From JAKEGK01 sp036507695 (lineage in GTDB: Bacteria > Pseudomonadota > Gammaproteobacteria > SZUA-152), in NCBI GenBank assembly GCA_036507695.1, contig DATCIR010000164.1:1-5383 (forward strand): 5,383 nt of DNA, given 5' to 3'. Under the pieces are notes generated by a model that worked only from the letters and a program-made list of their open reading frames with translations, was not told the origin of the DNA and ran no database searches. The translations under genes were made by a program, and so were the position numbers. Shown here piece by piece: positions 1 to 5,341 of the stretch. The stretch's first letter is position 1, and each line of letters starts with the position of its first letter.

Positions 1-704
1 ATGGTGGCCCGTCCCACGCCTTCCGACGTTGGCATGGCGTCATAGCCTTCAAAAACCGCAATCCAGGTAACCACGAATCCAAATACAATACTTTTGATCA
101 CGCCGTTCATCACGTCGTCAAACAAGTCGACCTTGTCTTCCATTTGCGACCAGAACGCGCCCTCATCGACGCCAAGCAAGCCAACGCCGACGAAATAGCC
201 GCCCACCACACCCACCGCGCTGAACAACGCCGCCAATAAGGGCAACGCGATAAATCCGGCCAGAAAGCGCGGCGCAATCACTCGATGCAAGGGATCAACC
301 GCCATCATTTCCATGGCCGATAATTGTTCCGTGGCTTTCATCAAGCCGATTTCCGCGGTTAACGCCGATCCCGCGCGCCCGGCGAACAACAGCGCCGCCA
401 CCACGGGACCCAATTCCCGCACCAGGGTTAACGCCACCACCACGCCCAGGGATTCCTCGGCGCCGAAATCCACCAGCGTGTTGTACCCTTGCAGTCCCAA
501 GACCATGCCGACAAACAGACCGGCGACGCCAATAATCAATAAGGACAAAACGCCGACTGAATAAATCTGTTGCACCACCAGCCGGAAACGCAAAAACAAT
601 CCGGGGACACCGGTCAACACATTGAGCAGGAATAAATGTCCCCGCCCCAGGCGCTCCAGTGTATCCATTGACGCGGAGCCCAGCCGTTGCAGCGCGTCAA
701 GCAT
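1..704 (-). CDS. mlaE: MlaE, phospholipid ABC transporter permease (3' end cut by window edge)
   Basis: This is the inner-membrane permease of the Mla system, which moves phospholipids between the inner and outer membranes with the ATPase MlaF and the hexameric MlaD. I translated the minus strand by hand: the protein starts MLDALQRLG and stays open for 234 codons to the window edge. The best-conserved core, at about residues 95-135, contains RELGPVVAALLFAGRAGSAL, then TAEIGLMKATEQLS and AMEMMAVDPL; this is near-identical to E. coli MlaE as I recall it. Hydrophobic segments lie around residues 50-70, 90-110, 145-175 and 205-225. The E. coli protein is about 260 residues, so roughly the last 25 are missing here. 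The start at 704 is preferred because AAAGGAAG lies five bases upstream. An in-frame ATG at 725 would add seven residues (MTAKEAP) but has a poorer ribosome site. mlaF ends 56 bases upstream, so the two are probably co-transcribed; mlaD is expected next, outside the window. Confidence 0.95.
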   Translation of the reverse strand, partial: MLDALQRLGSASMDTLERLGRGHLFLLNVLTGVPGLFLRFRLVVQQIYSVGVLSLLIIGVAGLFVGMVLGLQGYNTLVDFGAEESLGVVVALTLVRELGPVVAALLFAGRAGSALTAEIGLMKATEQLSAMEMMAVDPLHRVIAPRFLAGFIALPLLAALFSAVGVVGGYFVGVGLLGVDEGAFWSQMEDKVDLFDDVMNGVIKSIVFGFVVTWIAVFEGYDAMPTSEGVGRAT

Positions 705-709
705 CGGCG

Positions 710-717
710 CTTCCTTT
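710..717 (-). promoter_or_regulatory. Ribosome binding site of mlaE
   Basis: On the minus strand AAAGGAAG is followed by five bases (CGCCG) and then the ATG at 704. This decides the mlaE start in favour of 704 over the in-frame ATG at 725, which has only a weak GAAG before it. Confidence 0.6.
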
Positions 718-760
718 GCAGTCATGAACTTCGCTGTGGTAATGATTGCTCAAGTCTGAG

Positions 761-1588
761 TTAGCCCTGCATTAAGTCATCGATTAATTTCGGCGCGGGA
801 TAGTGAAATGGCACCGGCCCATCGTTCTTGCCCTGGATGAATTGTTGCACCCAGGCGGAATCGGACCGTTTGACCACGTCCACCGGACCCTGCGCCACCA
901 CCTTGCCCTCGGAAATGACATACACATCATCGGCGATGGATAAGGTTTCGTGCACATCGTGCGATACCAGGATGCTGGACAAGTTCAGCGCGTCATTCAG
1001 ATTTTTTAGCAAGGACACCAGCACCCCCATGGAGATGGGATCCTGCCCGGTAAACGGTTCGTCATACATGATCATCATGGGGTCCAGCGCGATAGCACGC
1101 GCCAGCGCGACCCGCCTGGACATGCCGCCCGACAGCTCGCTGGTCATTAATTTAGACGCGCCGCGCAATCCCACGGCCTGCAACTTCATTAACACCAGGC
1201 TGCGAATCATGGATTCCGGCAAACGGGTATGCTCGCGCAGGGGGAACGCCACATTATCAAACACATTAAGATCCGTTAACAGGGCGCCGTTTTGAAATAA
1301 CATGCCCATGCGTTTGCGCAACTCATACAACTGACGATGATTGAGCTTGTTGACTTCCTGCCCGTCAACCGTAATCGTGCCTTGCTGGGGACGTAATTGC
1401 CCGCCGATCAGGCGCAACAGGGTCGTCTTGCCGGTGCCGCTCGGCCCCATGATGGCGGTTAGCTTGCCGCGTTTGATATCCATATCCACGCCGTCGAAAA
1501 TCGCGCGCGATCCGCGAAAATACCGCAATCCGCGGATTTTAACCAAGGTTTGCGACGGGGAATCCGGCGCTGGTTGACGGCTTGACAT
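761..1588 (-). CDS. mlaF: MlaF, phospholipid ABC transporter ATP-binding protein
   Basis: This is the cytoplasmic ATPase that powers the MlaFEDB inner-membrane phospholipid transporter. The 275-residue product has every ABC ATPase motif in order: Walker A GPSGTGKT (48-55), Q-loop glutamine in LFQNGALLTDLNVFDNVAFP (Q99), signature LSGGM (152-156), Walker B MMIMYDEP with catalytic E177, D-loop GQDP (181-184) and switch histidine H210 in VSHD. The SGGMSRRVALARAIALDP stretch and the QNGALLTDLNVFDNVAFPLRE segment are typical of the Mla/Ttg2 branch rather than of generic importers. Length is close to the roughly 270 residues usual for MlaF. The C-terminal tail after about residue 250 resembles the extension through which MlaF subunits contact each other in E. 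coli; that role is inferred from the family. The ATG at 1588 is preceded only by a weak AAGAA ribosome site. mlaE follows 56 bases downstream, in the usual F-then-E order. Confidence 0.97.
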   Translation of the reverse strand: MSSRQPAPDSPSQTLVKIRGLRYFRGSRAIFDGVDMDIKRGKLTAIMGPSGTGKTTLLRLIGGQLRPQQGTITVDGQEVNKLNHRQLYELRKRMGMLFQNGALLTDLNVFDNVAFPLREHTRLPESMIRSLVLMKLQAVGLRGASKLMTSELSGGMSRRVALARAIALDPMMIMYDEPFTGQDPISMGVLVSLLKNLNDALNLSSILVSHDVHETLSIADDVYVISEGKVVAQGPVDVVKRSDSAWVQQFIQGKNDGPVPFHYPAPKLIDDLMQG

Positions 1589-1604
1589 TGTTATTCTTGG
1601 CCTG

Positions 1605-1650
1605 GTTTTGTAACTCAGTTTTGTAACTCAGTTTTGTAAATTCAGTTTTG
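1605..1650. repeat. Short tandem repeat (13-bp unit) in the mlaF leader
   Basis: The plus strand reads GTTTTGTAACTCA at 1605-1617 and again at 1618-1630, then a 14-base variant GTTTTGTAAATTCA at 1631-1644, then a partial GTTTTG at 1645-1650. On the transcribed strand the unit is TGAGTTACAAAAC, about 17 bases before the mlaF start. The array probably arose by slippage. Whether copy number affects expression is unknown; the position in the leader makes it possible. Confidence 0.85.
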
Positions 1651-1667
1651 GGTTAATCTTTTTGGGT

Positions 1668-1699
1668 AAAAAAAGCCGCGATCAAATCAGTAATTCGGC
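1668..1699 (-). terminator. Weak possible intrinsic terminator after the DUF72 gene
   Basis: Read on the minus strand, GCCG (1696-1699) can pair with CGGC (1675-1678) and is followed directly by seven T residues (1668-1674). The stem is only four base pairs with a 17-base loop and overlaps the end of the DUF72 gene, so it may be inefficient or not a terminator at all. If it works, mlaFE would need its own promoter in the 1589-1667 gap. Confidence 0.25.
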
Positions 1700-2359
1700 G
1701 ATCATCCTGGCGGTACGCACATCGCCTATTTTAGGCGAGTTCCCGTTAAAAAAACACGCAATCCTTTCATTATTGCCGGCATACGCCAGCCCATTTTCGA
1801 TAATTTGCCGCAAGATTTCCGGTGTATGTTGCGCGCGGGAATCGCGCAGGATCACCGCCGCCCCGCCATAGCCCCATACCGGCACATCATCATGGCCATT
1901 CCAGCATTCATTGACTTCATGCTGCGACAACAGACTTTGTATTTCGCGGTCACTGACTTTATCGCCGGAATGTTTGATACTCACCGGCGCCCTGCGCTTG
2001 GCATGTTTGATCAGCGCGCCAAGCGCTTCGTGCTCCGGTAAGGTCTCTATTACAATCACGATACCTTTGAGTTGTTCCCCCAAGGCTTCCAGAAAAGCGC
2101 CAACTTTGTTCCAGGAAGCGCTCTGCGCCAGCTCAACATAAAAAGCAAAATTATCGGGCGCATCATCCAGCCATTCCGCCCACTCTTGCGTTTCGTAGCG
2201 CTGCAGATAATCAAAAGGAATCAGTACCGCCTGAAACTCGTTACAATAATAGGAAAAACGCCAATCCTCCGGCAAGTCTTCCGGGTAAAATTCGCCCACC
2301 CATTCCGGGTATTGCCAGCCACGGGCGCCGGCAAGAAATTCCACATTGGATTTTTTCAT
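1682..2359 (-). CDS. DUF72 domain-containing protein (YecE-like), divergent
   Basis: The 225-residue product shows the DUF72 layout. Near the N terminus is GARGWQYPEWVGEFYPEDLP (11-30), matching the family's GxxGWxYxxWxxxFYP opening, then YY (37-38) and the F-x-x-V position (42-45). The C terminus ends FFNGNSPKIGDVRTARMIAE, matching the family's FNN...A..NA..L ending. DUF72 proteins form a TIM-barrel-like fold; their biochemical role is not established. The protein is at the short end of the family's usual size, and the normal VEINSTFYR-like motif is replaced by VLIPFDYLQR (45-54), so it may be a divergent subfamily. The ATG at 2359 has no strong ribosome site (AAGCTGAA only). It lies 93 bases upstream of mlaF on the same strand and could be co-transcribed, but nothing in the sequence ties it to lipid transport. 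Confidence 0.8.
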   Translation of the reverse strand: MKKSNVEFLAGARGWQYPEWVGEFYPEDLPEDWRFSYYCNEFQAVLIPFDYLQRYETQEWAEWLDDAPDNFAFYVELAQSASWNKVGAFLEALGEQLKGIVIVIETLPEHEALGALIKHAKRRAPVSIKHSGDKVSDREIQSLLSQHEVNECWNGHDDVPVWGYGGAAVILRDSRAQHTPEILRQIIENGLAYAGNNERIACFFNGNSPKIGDVRTARMIAELLI

Positions 2360-2670
2360 TTCAGCTTAGTCAATCAATGGGATTGAAGCTCACTTTTCAG
2401 GTACATTAGGCCACTTTGGTTACTGGAAACGGCAGCACGCAGTATGACACAAGCCATGCAACGGGTCATGGGATTCTCCATTGGGCGCGGAGCGGCCAGC
2501 AGGCAAATACCGCATAGTGTTAATATTGCCATTGACTTGAGCGAACTCATTCCGGCCGGAATAGCCGGTGACTCCCGCCATTCTTAATAGGCGAAATTCA
2601 ACAAATTAACGCATTGCAGGCGCGCTAAAAGGTTTGACCCGCCCCAGGCAATTCAGGTAAATATCCGGAT
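2360..2670. other. Non-coding region between divergent genes
   Basis: This 311-base gap separates the divergent DUF72 and dehydrogenase genes and must hold their promoters unless these lie inside genes. I see no convincing coding frame, RNA gene or strong consensus promoter. A TTGACC (2634-2639) sits upstream of the plus-strand gene, but the bases at the proper distance (GTAAAT or TAAATA near 2657) match the -10 consensus poorly. The one clear structured element is the 14-bp palindrome at 2549-2562. Confidence 0.6.
2549..2562. repeat. Perfect 14-bp palindrome in the divergent intergenic region
   Basis: ATTCCGGCCGGAAT is a perfect palindrome lying about 109 bases before the dehydrogenase start and 190 bases before the DUF72 start. 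It could be an operator for a dimeric regulator, but no second copy is present in the window and no known binding consensus is recognised. Confidence 0.5.
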
Positions 2671-3603
2671 ATGAAATTACTTGTTACTGGCAGCGCGTCA
2701 CATCTCGCCCGGGCATGCCTGCCGGTATTACTGGATGATTCTCGCATTCATCACATCACCGGCGTTGACCTCAAACCTTCGGGCATTAGTCACGGCAAAT
2801 ACCGGGAACAGCTTCTGGACATACGATCCAATGAACTCGCGCGCCATTTTGCCGGCATCGATGCCGTTATTCACTTGGCGTTTGTGGTAAATAGCGGCAC
2901 GCTCGGCCATCAACGTTTTGACCGCGCGTATATCCGCGGTGTTAACGTTGAAGGCAGTAAAAACGTGTTTGATCAGGCCGCGAGAAACGCGGTGCAGACC
3001 CTGATTCATTTATCAAGCGCGATCGTTTATGGCATGGATAAAGGCAATCCGCAATTCATCACGGAAGAGCAGCCGTTGAAACCCGTCAAAGATTTTTATT
3101 ACTCCGAAGATAAAGTCGCCGTGGAACAATGGCTGGATGAATTTGAACAACAACACCCGGCGCTGCGTGTCGTACGTTTTCGCCCGCAGGTGATCCTCGG
3201 TGAAAACACCCAACCGCTGGTTAAAGCGCTGTTGCGGTGGCCATGTTATTTTATGTTCGATGATCCCCAGCCGCTCACTCAATGCGTATCCGAAGTGGAC
3301 GTGGCCACGGCCATGATCCAGGGCTTAGTGAAGGAGGTGCGGGGCAGTTTTAACCTGGCCACGGATCAGGTTGCCTCGCTTTTTTTAATTCAGCAACACC
3401 TGCGCCACTATTCCCTCCCCTTGCCGTTCGGGCTGGCAAAGCAGGTTCATCAATGGGGCTGGCGCTATACCGGCCGCTATGGCGATCCGGCCTGGCTCGA
3501 TTGCCTGCGATACTCCCTCACCATCGACAACGAAAAAGCCAAACGCGAACTCAATTGGGCGCCCACGCTGGATTTGTTTGAGTGCCTGGATGCCACGGTT
3601 TAA
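2671..3603 (+). CDS. Extended short-chain dehydrogenase / NAD-dependent epimerase-dehydratase family protein
   Basis: The 310-residue product is an extended SDR enzyme with an N-terminal Rossmann fold that binds NAD(P). The nucleotide-binding loop is MKLLVTGSASHLA (1-13), a degenerate version of TGxxGxxG in which the second and third glycines are replaced. The acidic residue ending beta-2 is D33 in GVDLKP, suggesting a preference for NAD over NADP. D64 and H68 fall in GIDAVIHLA (62-70), the usual cofactor-contact strand. The catalytic set is visible: serines in HLSSAIVYG (113-121), then Y144 and K148 in the YxxxK motif YYSEDK. The C-terminal half contains RVVRFRPQVILGE (166-178), the substrate-side segment, and ends with the typical KRELNWAPT (291-299). 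The substrate cannot be told from sequence. There is no strong ribosome site before the ATG, and no same-strand partner is close, so it is probably a single-gene unit. Confidence 0.88.
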   Translation: MKLLVTGSASHLARACLPVLLDDSRIHHITGVDLKPSGISHGKYREQLLDIRSNELARHFAGIDAVIHLAFVVNSGTLGHQRFDRAYIRGVNVEGSKNVFDQAARNAVQTLIHLSSAIVYGMDKGNPQFITEEQPLKPVKDFYYSEDKVAVEQWLDEFEQQHPALRVVRFRPQVILGENTQPLVKALLRWPCYFMFDDPQPLTQCVSEVDVATAMIQGLVKEVRGSFNLATDQVASLFLIQQHLRHYSLPLPFGLAKQVHQWGWRYTGRYGDPAWLDCLRYSLTIDNEKAKRELNWAPTLDLFECLDATV

Positions 3604-3729
3604 ATCACACAAAACGAGCACCTGATCACCCTCCGGCATGAATTTAACTGGAAACCGTCGTCATGGGGCCGGGGCGGTCAGCGGAGCGCGCTATCCACGT
3701 AACATAGATTTATCAAACAAGTACAGTAT

Positions 3730-3757
3730 TTAACCGCTTGTAGACTAATCTCATAAT
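3730..3757 (+). promoter_or_regulatory. Possible sigma-70 type promoter
   Basis: TTAACC (3730-3735; four of six consensus bases) is separated by 16 bases from CATAAT (3752-3757; five of six). Transcription would start near 3764, reading toward the doubtful frame at 3783 and the small CHCC protein gene at 4153. The spacing is one base short of optimal, and such matches also occur by chance in AT-rich gaps. Confidence 0.35.
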
Positions 3758-4113
3758 AATGAATACTCGCGGTATCAGGCTTATGACCGAAAAAGCCATT
3801 CTGACCAACGGCTTTGACTTGCTCTTGGCGGGACCACCAGCCATGCTGCCGGAAGCCGCCGCAGCCCCGCCAATGGTAATAACCATGGGGCTAACCTCAC
3901 GCAAGATTTGGCGTTTGGCTCGCTATCCCCGCCAATCAGGTACCGTAACGGTCGGCCTCTCTGGAATTCGCAGCGTCATGGGTAAATACCAACTGCGTGT
4001 ATCACGGGAACAAACCGATTCCCTGAAACTGACCCGTCAAACCAGTCGTGGTGATGGTCGAGCCTGAAAATCCCATTGTAAGCGGGCGGGACTTCATGCT
4101 ACAAAACAGTTTA

Positions 4114-4139
4114 CTGAACAACAATGCTGAACAACAATG
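4114..4139. repeat. 13-bp tandem duplication just before the small CHCC gene
   Basis: CTGAACAACAATG occurs at 4114-4126 and again immediately at 4127-4139. Because 13 is not a multiple of three, such a duplication inside a coding region would shift the frame. It therefore favours translation of the downstream gene starting after it, at 4153, rather than at 4048 or 4096. Confidence 0.85.
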
Positions 4140-4152
4140 CGTGTCTGCGGTT

Positions 4153-4338
4153 ATGGGCGAAGTCATTAAATTCCGGAAACCTTCCTTGAAAGAAAAACAC
4201 AAGGGCAAGACATTGTGCGGGAACGGGTTTCACAAATGGGTCGTGGAACAAAACAAGCAGTTTGATGTAAAACGCGGCCAGCTGGTCACCCTTTACAAGT
4301 GCGCCCGCTGCGGTGCGACCAAAACAAAAACGCATTAG
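4153..4338 (+). CDS. Small zinc-ribbon-like (CHCC) protein, function unknown
   Basis: With the start at 4153 the product has 61 residues. It opens with a basic segment (MGEVIKFRKPSLKEKHKGK), then LCGNGFHKW (21-29) and, after a charged stretch, YKCARCGATKTK (48-59). C22, H27, C50 and C53 are spaced like a single zinc site of CxxxxH...CxxC type, so I infer a small zinc-binding ribbon, perhaps for nucleic acid or protein binding given the many lysines. It recalls short, conserved uncharacterised proteins of proteobacteria and phages, but I cannot name a family. The frame stays open upstream to a GTG at 4048 and includes an ATG at 4096 with a weak GGGA before it. I chose 4153 because the conserved-looking sequence begins there and a 13-bp duplication lies just upstream, although its own ribosome site is weak. 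The start is the least certain part. Confidence 0.7.
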   Translation: MGEVIKFRKPSLKEKHKGKTLCGNGFHKWVVEQNKQFDVKRGQLVTLYKCARCGATKTKTH

Positions 4339-4417
4339 ACCTGCACTGAATTTTTCGATAACGCGAATTAACCTGGTTTATAAGCTTGCCAACTGCTTGT
4401 TCGCAAACCGCTTACTG

Positions 4418-4460
4418 AGCCCGGCCCAATTGCGCAACTATTCTATCGGGCTTTTTATTT
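4418..4460 (+). terminator. Possible intrinsic terminator after the CHCC gene
   Basis: AGCCCG (4418-4423) can pair with CGGGCT (4447-4452), followed by a run of T (TTTTTATTT to 4460). The stem is six base pairs but the loop is long, at 23 bases, so efficiency is uncertain. It sits about 80 bases after the CHCC gene stop, where a terminator is expected. Confidence 0.45.
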
Positions 4461-4699
4461 CTCCGGTTTTTTTATACCCTGGCCATTGAGTTGACTGCTT
4501 CCGGCCGCACTGTCTTTCATCACTTCAGTCAGTTCCTGTTCGGCTGGAACGGTTAACGCGTCATTTTGTCCTGCCTCTGTTTGCCGTACCCAGGTTGTAG
4601 TGTCTTGTTGTGTCTTTCAGCGCCGGTAATTGCGTCGAGTATGCCGTGTACGCCAGTTGTTTTGTTCAAAAACCATCGGTAACTTTATTCAATAACAAT
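4461..4699. other. Intergenic region before the SPW gene
   Basis: No gene on the plus strand is supported here. The minus strand is open from 4616 to a TAA at 4455-4457 (53 codons) and encodes a hydrophilic, plausible-looking peptide, but it lacks a credible start and is closed upstream by an in-frame TGA at 4617-4619. I recognise no strong promoter for the SPW gene; TTGTTT (4657-4662) with TAACTT (4680-4685) has 17-base spacing but a poor -10. Confidence 0.5.
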
Positions 4700-4703
4700 G
4701 GAG
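4700..4703 (+). promoter_or_regulatory. Ribosome binding site deciding the SPW protein start
   Basis: GGAG at 4700-4703, followed by six bases, precedes the ATG at 4710. The G at 4700 belongs to an upstream in-frame ATG (4698-4700), so that ATG overlaps the ribosome site and is unlikely to be the true start. Confidence 0.75.
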
Positions 4704-4709
4704 AACACT

Positions 4710-5078
4710 ATGGATAAAAAAAGTCGCAGTGCTTCGGGATGGAAAGATTCAATTGAACTGGCCATCGGCCTCTGGCTGCTGGTATCGCCCCTGGCTTTGG
4801 GTTTCTTCTCCCATCCGGTTGCCAGCATGACCGCGATCACCATTGCCACCGTGGTATTTTTTGTTTCACAGTTGGGTATTGCCAACCAGCAACCGTGGGA
4901 AGAGTGGATTAACCTCACCGCCGCGGTAATATTATTAGTTTCGCCCTGGCTGTTTGGTTATGCTTCAATAGCTGCGGCAACCTGGAATGCCATCGTCGCG
5001 GGTGGCTTGCTGGTGTTACTGACCGTGTTTCAAATGCTTGAAGAATACGGCGAGCTCCGGGCAAAACATATTTCGTAA
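4710..5078 (+). CDS. SPW repeat membrane protein
   Basis: The 122-residue product is a small inner-membrane protein built from two copies of the SPW repeat. Repeat one starts at W11 (WKDSIELAIGLWLLVSPLALGF, SPL at 26-28), and repeat two at W63 (WEEWINLTAAVILLVSPWLFGY, SPW at 78-80). Each repeat gives two hydrophobic helices, so four membrane segments are predicted, at about 14-32, 38-58, 68-86 and 92-110. The N terminus is basic (MDKKSR) and the C terminus charged. The function of SPW proteins is not established. The ATG at 4710 is chosen over the one at 4698 because of the GGAG six bases before it. The gene stands alone, with an uncharacterised leader upstream and a strong terminator starting 22 bases after the stop, so it is probably monocistronic. 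Confidence 0.88.
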   Translation: MDKKSRSASGWKDSIELAIGLWLLVSPLALGFFSHPVASMTAITIATVVFFVSQLGIANQQPWEEWINLTAAVILLVSPWLFGYASIAAATWNAIVAGGLLVLLTVFQMLEEYGELRAKHIS

Positions 5079-5099
5079 ACGCTTCTTAAGCTTCATACC

Positions 5100-5124
5100 A
5101 AGGAGAGCCTGGCTCTCCTTTTTT
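5100..5124 (+). terminator. Intrinsic terminator after the SPW gene
   Basis: AAGGAGAGC (5100-5108) and GCTCTCCTT (5112-5120) form a perfect nine-base-pair stem with the three-base loop CTG. The T run continues to 5124 and then ATTT. It follows the SPW stop codon by 21 bases. This is a textbook Rho-independent terminator. Confidence 0.92.
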
Positions 5125-5194
5125 ATTTGTTTGCGGATTGACTTAACCTTCAACCTAGAATCCGCAGTTGGACGCGGTGGAGTGTGCGATTTTC

Positions 5195-5221
5195 AGAGTG
5201 CAGGGCTAGGCGCTGCACTCT
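5195..5221. repeat. Hairpin 1 in the putative IS end
   Basis: AGAGTGCAG (5195-5203) is the exact reverse complement of CTGCACTCT (5213-5221), with a nine-base loop. There is no T run after it, so it is not a standard terminator. Its last two bases overlap the first two of hairpin 2, so the two full stems compete at that boundary. Confidence 0.8.
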
Positions 5222-5256
5222 TGGAAGGGAATGCGGAATGGCCGTTCCATTCCAAG
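5220..5256. repeat. Hairpin 2 in the putative IS end
   Basis: CTTGGAA (5220-5226), GGAA (5228-5231) and CGG (5234-5236) pair with CCG (5242-5244), TTCC (5245-5248) and TTCCAAG (5250-5256). This gives 14 base pairs with one mismatch, a two-base bulge and a five-base loop. In a transcript it would be a stable stem. Confidence 0.75.
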
Positions 5257-5322
5257 GAGTTGCAACGCCGCCATGCGCTTTGACGATCGTGAAGACAAGC
5301 GTGCAATCCACTGCGTAGCGTT

Positions 5323-5341
5323 GTTCACCCAACCGGTGAAC
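5323..5341. repeat. Hairpin 3 or operator-like inverted repeat
   Basis: GTTCACC (5323-5329) and GGTGAAC (5335-5341) are perfect inverted arms around the five-base spacer CAACC. TAGAAT at 5360-5365 resembles a -10 box nearby, so the repeat could be either an operator or a leader hairpin. Confidence 0.7.

Larger units (their letters stand above)
3604..4152. other. Long stretch without a confident gene; one doubtful reading frame
   Basis: About 550 bases lie between the dehydrogenase gene and the small CHCC protein gene. The best candidate inside is a plus-strand frame open from 3759 to 4067 (102 codons), or from the ATG at 3783 (94 residues, starting MTEKAILTNGFDLLLAGPP). The 3783 start has CAGG four bases upstream, whereas 3759 has no ribosome site. 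The product shows no domain I recognise, and its middle is a low-complexity Pro/Ala stretch. The opposite strand is open over part of the same region, which weakens the case. I treat it as unproven. No clear terminator follows the dehydrogenase stop. Confidence 0.5.

Noticed and set aside
313..564. Plus-strand frame of 83 codons
   Set aside because: Entirely antisense to the well-conserved mlaE core.
828..1577. Plus-strand frames of 155 and 78 codons
   Set aside because: Antisense shadows of mlaF, whose ABC motifs are unmistakable.
1605..1650. Possible CRISPR-like array
   Set aside because: The 13-bp units are directly adjacent with no spacers, so this is a simple tandem repeat.
1662..2386. 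Several plus-strand frames of 69-104 codons
   Set aside because: They lie opposite the DUF72 gene, overlap each other in different frames and show no domain.
2728..3639. Minus-strand frames of 84-93 codons
   Set aside because: Antisense to the SDR gene, which has the catalytic and cofactor motifs.
3713..3904. Minus-strand frame of 63 codons
   Set aside because: Low-complexity Gly/Ala/Ser product with no ribosome site, opposite another weak frame; neither strand is convincing.
5038..5332. Frames of 81 codons (plus) and 60 codons (minus) at the right end
   Set aside because: The plus frame overlaps the SPW gene end and runs through its terminator; both cross the hairpins and show no recognisable protein.
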